Made by a program: the position numbers and the translations under genes
The notes under the pieces: model-generated
What the model saw: the letters and a program-made list of their open reading frames with translations, nothing else
What the model was told of the DNA's origin: nothing
Databases searched by the model: none
Assembly (NCBI GenBank): GCA_018287875.1
Contig: JAGVVL010000018.1
Location: 248,001-312,000 of the forward strand
Source: Nigrospora sphaerica
Taxonomy: Eukaryota > Ascomycota > Sordariomycetes > Amphisphaeriales > Apiosporaceae
Direction: 5' to 3'
Length of the DNA: 64,000 nucleotides
Shown here: positions 33,627 to 42,799 of the stretch, piece by piece
How the letters are laid out: each line of letters begins with the position of its first letter
How positions within the stretch are numbered: the first letter of the stretch is position 1

Positions 33627-36600
33627 CAGCGCTAAGGATCCTACACTGGAACACGCAGAAAAGCAAGAAAGCACAGATCCCGGTAGTCGACGCCATCTCC
33701 GAAGAATACGACGTCCTAGCTATCCAAGAGCCCTGGCGAAACCCATATATGCCGACTACCTATTGCTTAAGATCCTCTCCGTACCACCTCCTATACGCTA
33801 CCAAGGGAGGTAAAGTATGTATATATATTAATAAGAAGTTCCCCTTAGCACAGTGGACCTACGAGGCGCAGCCAGACAGGTGCCATATCACGATCCAGCT
33901 GCTAGACGGTCCTATAACGGTTATCTGCATATACTCGCCTCCCCTTGGGTCCACCAGCAGATCGGACCTACCCGCTATCGAAGCCCTCTATGCCGAACCC
34001 CAGCTAAGACGAACAGTCCTCGTGGGAGACTTTAACGTCCACCTCCCCGTCTGGGGAGGATACAACGTCCGACCCCATAATGCAGCCAACAAGCTGCTCC
34101 AGCTAGCAGAATCCTGGAGACTCCAGCTGATCACCCCCCCTGGAACACCAACATGGACTCGAAGAGGGTGCATGGACTCCACGATCGACTTAGCGTAGGC
34201 CACGGACGATCTCCGAGCTGCCTACGACGGGTATGCCCTATTTGCTAGATCCGATCACCTCCCCCAGGTGATACGCGTAGCTGGACCCTATACAGACCGC
34301 CAAGATAGGCCACGACGTAGCTAGAAAACAGCTGACTATGACTAGGCGAAGGCAGAAGCGGCACACTTACCACAGCTAGGGCGACTCGAGACACCAGAAG
34401 AAATCGATAGCTATATTGAAACGTTAACTAAGGAATTAACCCGGATAGCCGACTTAGTTGCCCCCCTCCGCTACTCTAAAGGGAGAGGAAAAGCCTGGTG
34501 GAACCGAGAGATAGAAGAAGCTATAAAGAAGGAGCGAAGAGCCTAGCGGATATAGCTTTCCGACAGGACGGACGTAGCTTGGCGAGCCCTCCGGCAGTCA
34601 ACTCTCTTAAAGAAGAAAGCAATCCGAGAAGCCAAGACGGCGTCCTAGAGACATATGCTCCACGAGGCCTCTAGCCAGCCAGCTGGCGTCTGGAATATCG
34701 CGAGATGGGCAAGAACGGAAGGAGCAGCACCGCCGTTACCCCCGGCAGTCCCTACACTCTACACACCGCGTGGCGAAGCAACGACCTATAAGGAGAAAAT
34801 AGAGGCCTTCCGAGAGAGGTTCTATCCCCTCCTTAAGGCTACGTACACCAGCTTCCGAACAACGAACCAGCTCGCAGCGCCTCTCGATATGGACAGCAAG
34901 GTGACAGCAGAATAAGTCCAAGAGGTCCTTACTAAGGCAGGCCAGTGGAAGGCACCTAGACTAGACTAGCTCCCGAACAGATTCCTTAAACGCTTAGGAA
35001 AGCCCCTCTTCTAGGCCTTGGCCTCCTTAGCGGAAGCGTGCTAGCATATAGGATACTATCTAAGAGCGTTCCGGAAAGCTGTCACTGTCATCCTCCGGAA
35101 GCCAGGAAAGCAGCTAAACGAGTATCACCAAGCCGGCGGATGGAGACCTATTGCGCTGCTTAACACTATAGGGAAAGCGATCGAGAGCCTGCTAGCGCAA
35201 TAGCTAGCTAGCTTTGCCAAAGAGAACGGACTGCTCCCGGACGAACAGATAGGCAACCGGAAAGGCCACTCCACGGAAACAGCCTTACGGTTGCTAACGG
35301 ACCTAGTCCGTACAGCCTGGAAATATGGAGGCGCAGCAACCCTTCTATCGCTGGATATTTCAGGCGCTTTCGGCTCGGTCGACCATAGAAGGCTCCTTGC
35401 TAACCTGCGAGCGCTAAGGGTCCCTATATAGACTATTAGCTGGATCCGAAGCTTCTTATCCAACCGGTCCACTACGCTATTCTTCGACAGCCAGGAATCG
35501 GACAAGATCATAGTCCCGGTAGGCGTTCCGCAGGGCTTACCCTTATCGCCTATCCTCTTCTGCCTCTATACAGCCGGTCTTTATAAGGCTCTCCGCGCTA
35601 TACCAGGGATAGCTACTATAGCCTTCGTAGATAACACGAACCTTGTGGGCTTCGGTTTGGACCCCGAGCAAACCTGTAAGCAGCTGGAAGCTGCTTACAG
35701 GATCTGTAAAGAATAAGCAGTCAGCCACGGCATGACCTTCGCAGTCCAGAAATATCACCTAGTCCACTTCTCTCGAAGACGGAAAGGTCCGGACACAAAG
35801 ATAGCCTTAGAAGGCCACGAAATCGAACCAGAAGACTCCTGCCGCGTCCTTGGCATCCAGGTGGATAGACGTCTCTGCTAGGACGTCCACATCCAGTCGA
35901 TATCGAAGAAGATGGCGACGCAGGTCTATGCTCTAGACCGGATAGCCGGCTCGACATAGGGCGCGTCTCTCCAGCGAGCCCGCTAAGTCTATATAGCCGT
36001 CGTACAGTCTGCGATAGGCTATGGAGCTTCAGAGTGGCACCGCCAGATCTCGAAAAATCGAGCCAAGGCACTTAACGACGTCTAAATAGAGTGCCTCCGA
36101 AAGGTCACAGGAGCTTTCAAAGCCACGGCCACTGCAGTATTAAAAACGGAAGCTTACGTATCCCCCTTAGACACGTGGCTCAACAGAAGGGTGGCGGCAT
36201 CGGAAGAGAGGCTCCAACAGCCGCGTATCGCATCACTTATCCAAGCAAGGTGCGACAGCGCAGCTAGATGGATCCTAACAAGACCGACTCGCCAGCGCAG
36301 ACCGAAAGGCCCCGACGCTCCCGATTGTAAGAGGTGGCTAGACGAATGGCTAGCTGGAGACTCAGCATATAAGGCTGAGGAGAGAGACTGGCTTCAAAGA
36401 TAGCAACAAGCGCAGCAAAATCGAACAGCACAGACCCCGGCAGCAACTAAGATGCCGCTAGATAAGCACGTCCTCAAGCTCTATAAGGGACTCTATAAGG
36501 CCGAGAGCTCTATCCTCGTCTAAGCAAGGACTGGCAAGATTAGGCTGCGAGACTTCCTTTTTAAGCGTAGGGTCCCGGGCTTCGACAGCCCCTGGTGTGT

Positions 36601-36950
36601 CTGCGGTCAGGGCAGGGAGACCGTCCGGCATATCCTCGTTTTCTGCCCACGGGAAAGAGAAAGACGAGAGCATCTCGTCCAAGCTTTAGGAGGACCGATA
36701 GACACGGACAGGATGCTCGACACCCTAGGAAAAGCAGGAATTATCGCGAGATGGCTACTCCGCTCCGGAAGGCTGGACATATTCCAGCTGGCGAATCAAC
36801 TCATCAGCTAGGAAGCGGGCGCGCTGAGCCCGATCTCGGTATGGCAGGTCAAAGTGCAGATAGGAGCGGTGCGACGCAGCGGAACCTAGGTTTTTCACCC
36901 GGCCGGACGTCAGCCCGGAACGGTTTTCCTAGGCCAAGATGCGCGGGGGG
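33623..36950 (+). pseudogene. LINE B ORF2: endonuclease and reverse transcriptase, inactive
   Basis: Starts at 33623 where the ancestral ATGA overlap is now ATAA. The endonuclease has LAIQEPWRNP, VGDFNVHLPVWGG, CMDSTIDLA and RSDHLP. The RT has GGWRPIALLNTIGKAIE, NRKGHSTETAL and LSLDISGAFGSVD (Asp to Gly), and the catalytic motif reads AFVDNTNLV instead of AFVDDTNLV. The C-terminal Cys/His motif (WCVCGQGRETVRHIL) is at about 36594-36640. RNase H is not evident. Many TAG/TAA codons interrupt it. The 3' limit is approximate. Confidence 0.85.
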
Positions 36951-37007
36951 TCCTCATGGCCTAGATAGGTCGCTAGGTGTAAGAACAATAATAATAATAA
37001 TAATATA

Positions 37008-38868
37008 ACGTGGGTGTCGGGTGAGTGGCGCAGGCGGGTGAGTAGCGCACTTCCAGCTAAAATTCGTTACTTCAACTTTAAGACACTACATCTCCACAAA
37101 TAAACATGGAGAACGCATTTAAAGAGGGTCAGATGGTTCTTGCTATTCAAGCACTCCAGAAAGACCCTCATTTAACCCGCCGAGCCGCTGCAACAATCTA
37201 TAACGTCCCGGAAACTACCCTACGTCGAAGAATGGCCGGCACACACGCTAGGCAAGATACCCGCCCTAAGTCAGCTCGATTAACCGAACTGGAAGAGAAG
37301 ACGCTTATCAGATACATACTGGACTTAGATACGCGAGGGTTTGCGCCGCGACTTCGTGATATGGAAGATATGGCTAATGTTATTACCGAGTCGCGCGACG
37401 CGTCACGCGTCGGCACGCGTTGGGCCTTAAGCTTCGTTAAGCGACAACCGGACCTCCGAACGCGTTTCTCTCGCGTATACGACTACTAGAGGGCCCTCTG
37501 CGAAGATCCTGAGAAAATCGCGGGCTGGTTTGCGCTTTTCGCGAACCTGAAGGCCAAATACGGCATCCAGGACGAGGATATCTACAACTTCGACGAGACC
37601 GGCTTCACGATGGGCCAAATCACGTCCTCAATGGTCGTGACCAGTGCCGATCGCAGCGGAAAGCGAAAAAAAGTCCAGCCTGGCAATCGCGAATGGGTTA
37701 CCGTGATCCAGGGCGTCTGTTCCGATGGTTAGTGTGTCCCGCCGTTCATCGTGGTAAAAGGCGCCTACCACCTCGCCAATTGGTACGCCAACAGCACCCT
37801 CCCACGCGACTGGGTAATTAAACCGACCCAGAATGGATGGACCGATAACAAGACCGGCCTGGACTGGATTCGGCATTTCGATAAACACACCTCGTCGCGC
37901 GCAACAGGCCGATATCGTCTATTAGTGATCGACGGGCACAAGAGCCACGTTTCGACCGAATTCTAAGCTTTCTGTAAAGAGAAAGACATCGTGGCGGTCT
38001 CTATGCCTCCACACTCGTCGCATCTACTCCAGCCACTTGACGTTGGGTGTTTCAGCCTATTAAAGCGGGCGTACGGTCGCGAAATCGAAGGGTTCATGAA
38101 GTCACTCGTTAACCATATCACTAAGGCCGAGTTTTTAATCGCCTTCCAAGCCGCATTTACGAAGGTTTTTACACCGAATAACGTCAAGGCTGGATTCTTA
38201 GGAGCCGGATTAGTGCCTCTAGATCCGGAAAGAGTGCTCGCAAAGCTAGATGTGAAGTTATCGACACCTTCGCCCACTGGAAGCCTTCCGGCCGCGAGCG
38301 TCCCATGGGCCTCTCAAACGCCGCACAACCCAACCGAGGCGACTTTGCAGACTGACTTTATTAAGAATCGAGTCCGCCATTACTAAGGAAGCTCTCCGAC
38401 ACCGATTTTATCGGCAGTTGACCAGTTTGCGAAGGGTGCGATGGCGATAATACACGAGGTCGCTCTTTTACAGGCGGAGGTCAAGACTCTTCGAGAGGCG
38501 AATTCCAGCCTCGTAAAACGTCGGAGAGTAAAAAAGACCCGTCTACGGCAAGGAGGAACACTCGAGATTGGCGAGGCCTAAGATCTTTTAGATCAAAAGG
38601 ACGTCGATGCGCAGTTAGGAGAGGAAACGCGTATAAGGAGCGGTCGGGCAACGAGGTCAGAACCGCGCGGGCAGCGATGTGGCATCTGCGGAACAGCCGG
38701 ACATAATGCGCGAACATGTGAAATGAATGCAGAAACATCTGAAGAGCCGGAATCTAATTAGTTTGAATTGATTTAAGGCGTTATAGTTGGGTAATCGATT
38801 GATTTATCGTGAAGATTCCCTTTAGGTGCGCCACTCACCCGCCTGCGCCACTCACCCGACACCCACGT
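37008..38868 (+). mobile_element. Fot/pogo transposon F3, best-preserved copy
   Basis: An 1,861-bp element flanked by TA (37006-37007 and 38869-38870). The inverted repeats start ACGTGGGTGTCGGGTGAGTG and hold two copies of a GGGTGAGTRGCGCA-like unit. It sits exactly at the junction between the AT-rich tail of LINE B and the LTR target duplication. Its transposase frame is complete in length. Compared with F1 and F2 it carries fewer changes, so it is probably younger or less exposed to RIP. Confidence 0.93.
37106..38761 (+). pseudogene. F3 transposase: 551-codon frame with five in-frame stops
   Basis: From the ATG at 37106 (MENAFKEGQMVLAIQALQ) to TAG 38759-38761 the frame is 551 codons plus stop, with no frameshift. 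Domains: psq helix-turn-helix (residues about 8-55), CENP-B-type DNA-binding domain (about 60-130), catalytic core with YNFDETGF, LLVIDGHKSH and LQPLDVGCF (all three Asp intact), and a CX2CX4HX4C zinc knuckle (CGICGTAGHNARTC) near the end. In-frame stops are at 37487, 37730, 37964, 38384 and 38579; each is one transition from Gln or Trp. Activity in its present form is excluded. Confidence 0.92.
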
Positions 38869-39512
38869 TACCCTTTCAACCCTTTATCCTCTTAGTAATA
38901 TAAAGAGGGGACGCGTAAGTGGACGCGTAAGCAGTAACGTAGCTTAAAAGCACGTGGACGCTTATGAAACCTCGTGGGACCACGTGGAGGCTCGTGGAAC
39001 CTTATGGAAGTACGTGGAAACTCGTAGAAACTTATAGAAGGTTCCGAGTGGCATAGGCCACGTATACAGGAAAAGTGGCCCTAGCTTTAGGGTAGGGTGG
39101 CCCGTGCTGTCGGGTAAGGTGGCCCGAGCTTTAGGGCAGTCTCGGTTAAAGGACTAGCTTTTCGATAAGTGCATAGCTAAGTCCTTAACGAAGGATAACG
39201 GTATAGGGGTAAGCCCTATACTTTTAACAAGGTCTTTATCCTAAGTACTGCCCTTAAAGCCCTTTTTAAGTACCGCCTACTCGTTATAGACGGCTATAGT
39301 AGCTATATAATAACTACTTTTATATTTTAATACATCCCTTATCAAATTTACCTTTTTTTAACCCTTTTATATCTCTCACGTCTTTTAAACTCTTAATATA
39401 GCCGTTTTTAGTTCTTTAAAATCGGTGTATTAAAAAGAGCTTAAATATTTAACTTAATGAACGGACTTTATAGTAGTTAGTAAGTGAAACATCCTTACCT
39501 ATTATTAAAAGG

Positions 39513-39811
39513 TATTACAGGTTGGGACCTGGGAGATAAGCTTAGGCGCACCTGGCCTGAGCGTCTCACGAACCCCTTACATGAGGCTCCGAGTAGGTCG
39601 CTCCATTCGGACGCCAGACTAGTGGTCAAGACCTGGAGAGGAGCTGAGCAGCGATCCAAACGTTCCGATCCAAACGTTCCGGTCTAGTCTTGCAAGACTT
39701 CACGAGACGCTGCGCCCGGCCTCCTGAGGTCGATTCTCTTCTCTCTTCCCTATCTAGAAAATAAACAGCATTTGGCCCCTTCAATAGTGCTTTAAGGCTC
39801 AGCCTCTCACA
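39513..39811 (+). repeat. Solo LTR-1, copy 1
   Basis: A 299-bp LTR beginning TATTACAGG (formerly TGTTACAGG) and ending CTCTCACA, with target duplication AAAGG (39508-39512) and GAAGG (39812-39816), differing by one transition. It lies in the pogo copy B core. It contains two units of a GATCCRAACGTTCCG repeat. Confidence 0.85.
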
Positions 39812-39836
39812 GAAGGCTTGTTTAGCCGGGCTTACC

Positions 39837-40163
39837 TGTTACAGGTTGGGACCTGGGAGATAGGCTCAGGCGCACCTGGCCTGAGCGTCTCACGAACCCC
39901 TCATATGAGGCTCCGAGTAGGTCTCTCCATTCGAACGCCAGGCTAGTGGTCAAGACCTGGAGGGGAGCTGAGCAGCGATCCGAACGTTCCGATCCGAACG
40001 TTCCGGTCCGAACGTTCCTATCCGAACGTTCCGGTCCAGTCTCGCAAGATTTAACGAGACGCTGCGCCCGGCCTCCTGAAGACGGTTCTCTTCTCTCTTT
40101 CCCATCTAGAAAATAAACAGCATTTGGCCCCTTCGATAGTGCTTCAAGGCTCAGCCTCTCACA
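39837..40163 (+). repeat. LTR-1, copy 2
   Basis: A 327-bp second copy, TGTTACAGG to CTCTCACA, only 25 bp of pogo core after copy 1. It has four units of the 15-bp GATCCGAACGTTCCG-type repeat (39977-40036) against two in copy 1, which accounts for most of the length difference. Its left flank is pogo core, its right flank is truncated LTR-2, so no matching target duplication exists. Confidence 0.85.
39977..40036 (+). repeat. Minisatellite of GATCCGAACGTTCCG units
   Basis: Four tandem 15-bp units with small variants, each centred on the palindrome AACGTT. Only two units are present in LTR-1 copy 1 (39656-39683). Confidence 0.85.
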
Positions 40164-40368
40164 ATAAATAAGGGATAAATCTTCTCTCTTTGTGTATATA
40201 GTCTCGGAAGCAAGCAAGCAAGCAACTTAGAGATCTTACTCTCTAACCCCCTTAAGAGAAGTTCCTACTCTTCTGTGTTCCTTTATCCTTAAGGAATGGC
40301 CTCCGAGATCGAAAGAGCCCTTATAAAGGGGTTGCTTCCTCTTTCCGATCGAACCACCACTTCCAACA
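40164..40368 (-). repeat. LTR-2, truncated copy
   Basis: About 205 bp matching the part of LTR-2 ending in ACCACTTCCAACA (compare 40905-41105). The other part of the LTR is absent and the sequence begins abruptly at the end of LTR-1 copy 2. The right flank returns to pogo core. Confidence 0.8.
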
Positions 40369-40530
40369 CCTTTAAAAAGATCCAGCACTTTTATAATAGT
40401 TTAGTCTACTTTAAAGAAGACGTTAGCCTTTAAAGACTAAGTATAACTTTCAAATTAGCTAGCGGGACACTTACTTATATAACAGCTCCTATTTTAAAAG
40501 ATTTAAAAGGCCTTTAATAAGAAGAATATT

Positions 40531-41105
40531 TGTTGCAGGTAAAGGACTTATCCTATACCGTTCTCTGTCACTACGGACTAAGCTATGCACTTAACGAGAA
40601 GCTAGTCCTTTAACCGAGCCTACCCTAAAGCTCGGGCCAGTCTACCCTGGAACACGGGCCAGCTTACCTGCAAGCATGGCCCGCTTTACCCACAAGCGTG
40701 GCGTACGCCACGCGGAAGCTTCTGCAAGTTTCCACAAGTTTCCACGAGTTTCTACGTGGCTCCCTGAAGCTCCCACAAGCCCCCATGAGGCTCCACAAAC
40801 CTCTATAAGGTTCCATATGCTTCTAAGCCACGTAATCACTTACGCAATCACTTACGCGTCCTCTTCCTTGTATTACTAAGAGGATAAGGGTTTAACGGGT
40901 ATAAGTAAAGGCTGAATCTCCCCTCTTCGTGTAACTAGTCTGTCCTAAAGCAAGCAAGCAAGCAAAGCACACGAAATACACTCTCGTTCCTCTTGAAGAG
41001 AAGTTCCTTATTCTTCTGTGTTTCTTTATAAGAAACGACCTCTGAGATCGAAAGAGCCCTTATAAAGGGTTGCTTCCTCTTCCGATCAAACCACCACTTC
41101 CAACA
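40531..41105 (-). repeat. Solo LTR-2, intact copy
   Basis: A 575-bp LTR, TGTTGCAGG to CTTCCAACA on the plus strand, with 5-bp target duplications ATATT (40526-40530 and 41106-41110). It is the reference used to recognise the split copy at 31944-39229, which is in the opposite orientation. Confidence 0.88.
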
Positions 41106-41421
41106 ATATTTAATCAGCTACTACTTAAAGGCAGATTTAGGCTTTGAAAGCTAGGATTAAGACTATAAGATTAAAAAAAGAAAAAGAAGGTAGATTTAAG
41201 CCTTAATTCAAATCTCGCGAACATTAAAGACATCCACCGGGCTTAGTTAGCGGTCGGAGAGATTGAAAGTGGTCTAGATGAAAAGAGCAATAGCGAAAGC
41301 CTAAGTGAGGCTGGTTTTTATATTAAAGCTGTTATAAATTAAGAGAATGTAGATGGCTGAAGTAATAAGGTTGATTTTTATGCCATTAAGTTAAGAGGGG
41401 CCAAATAGGGATACTCTAACT

Positions 41422-42799
41422 TAATACATTAGGCAGTGGGCAACATGAGAAAATGTAGTGATGCCCTAACGCGGCTACTTACTGGTCCTCGGCTTGTTCC
41501 TGGTAATGGATACCGAGGTTACCCGCGAGCGCCCGGATTACGTTCGCGACGCTTGAACGGGTTGTAGCACGCCTCGTCGCGCAGAGGCTGCGCGCAGATG
41601 AATTCGGCTGTCTTTGGTCTGATGATACCGTCCCGTGCCCGTCGGCCCTCTGCTGCCCGAATGCCGGGGAAGTCGCATCACCTATGCGTACTTTGTCCTC
41701 GCACACGGCTGCCACTCGTTCACTGCGCGTGGGAATCCAGTGGCGAGCCCGGCGGTGCGACCGGCATTCCCTCGTTCATCGGTGCCGCGTCCATTCCCGG
41801 CTTAGGTGTCAGTTTCAGCACCTCGACCCAGGTGGGGCCGTCGAATGCGAAGTGGTCACACTTGGTCCCCACCTCAAAGCCCGCAGCGAATCTTTTAATG
41901 GACCATTTCGGCGCGTGGGCCCCCTCACGAGGCGCAGAGGGAGGAATCGCATTGCGCTAACCTCTAACGCGAACGCCCATACGCCCAATCCCGTCACGAT
42001 CCTAGCCTATTCGAGAAGCTGCGCGTAAACGAGGATTTGGATTAGCGGCAGAAGCAGGTCCGGTGTAAAAAAGCACGACGTTCAAAAGACGCTTCACTGT
42101 ACGCAAGCGCTTGCCAAGCCGGCTACTGAGGGAGATCGACTCCCACAGTGCTCATGATCCTAGACGATGGGGAAGTCGCCGGGTGATAACATCGTAAGGC
42201 TGAATTTAAAAATTATGTGTATGTTTCCGAGGCCGAAAACTTTGCCTTGCCGACGCGGGTAATGTAATTGAGTGAGCCTCGCGACGGTATCCCGGTTCGC
42301 CCGATTCGCTCGAAGACGACCACGTGCGGCTCGAGCGCGACGTCAAGGCGCTTCACGACGCCGATCGCGGGGTTGTAGCCGTCGACGTCGAGGCCGTTCT
42401 CGCTGAGCAGTGGGAGCGCATCCACGTTGAGTGACGGAGTCAGGTACTTGGCCTTTGTTGGGCCGGGTGATGAATAAACTCTTGAACTCGCCATCATTGC
42501 TGTTGCTGTCGCCTTCATCGTGGCCGGGTTGTTTCGCGTGTCTTACACTGCTGACTGTAATTGCTTGTCACTCCCCATGCATCTTTCGAGCGAGTATTGT
42601 CGCGAGCATTGATGGCTGAACATAAAGTAGGGGCCGTAACCGTCGTCGCTTTACATAACGCATGTCTTACGCCGGGCGCCGTATCATTTGAAGATGGCTT
42701 GTCCAACTTCGTGCCTCTTTTCCCCGTCCTTCCAGCAGACACTATTCCCTTATCTGGACACTATGGTCACTACTAGAGAGAAATTCGCTTTCATCCGTA
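41422..42799. other. GC-rich region, no confident gene (1.4 kb)
   Basis: Overlapping frames of 60-120 codons lie on both strands. A minus frame at 42213-42518 (YLTPSLNVDALPLLSENGLD) and a plus reading near 41600 (DEFGCLWSDDTVPCPS) look protein-like but cannot be joined or named. This may be decayed genic DNA downstream of the STAND/ankyrin relic. Confidence 0.35.

Larger units (their letters stand above)
32160..37005 (+). mobile_element. Tad-type LINE, copy B (RIP-inactivated, in solo LTR-2)
   Basis: This 4.85-kb LINE is the plus-strand sister of LINE A, from AAAAAACTTTTCG at about 32161 to an (AAT)n tail at 36988-37005. The LTR sequence TACCCTTTC occurs before it (32151-32159) and after F3 (38869-38877), so it is the likely target duplication. 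It carries both ORFs with many TAG/TAA codons, loss of both start codons (ATA at 32268-32270 and 33623-33625) and Asp-to-Asn in the RT active site (35633-35635). It is inactive. Confidence 0.9.
31944..39229 (+). repeat. Solo LTR-2, split by LINE B and F3
   Basis: The LTR begins TGTTGGAAGTGGTGG at 31944 and ends TTTTAACA at 39229, with a 5-bp target duplication AGGTC on both sides (31939-31943 and 39230-39234). Its two halves (31944-32159 and 38869-39229) together equal the intact copy at 40531-41105 read in reverse. No internal retrotransposon domain belongs to it, so it is a solo LTR produced by recombination before the later insertions. The left half contains repeats of the tetramer TTGC (about 32084-32105). 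Confidence 0.85.
30864..41421 (+). mobile_element. Tc1/pogo transposon copy B, enlarged by nested insertions
   Basis: Both ends match (AGTTAGAGTACCCCC left, complement right) and are flanked by TA at 30862-30863 and 41422-41423. Core segments collinear with copy C are 30864-31478, 31639-31943, 39230-39512, 39812-39836, 40369-40530 and 41106-41421. Between them lie a 160-bp insert, a split LTR carrying LINE B and F3, two copies of LTR-1, a truncated LTR-2 and a second whole LTR-2. About 160 bp of core equivalent to copy C 52848-53010 is missing at the 40163/40368 block. The core is heavily AT-shifted relative to copy C and has no coding capacity. Confidence 0.88.
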
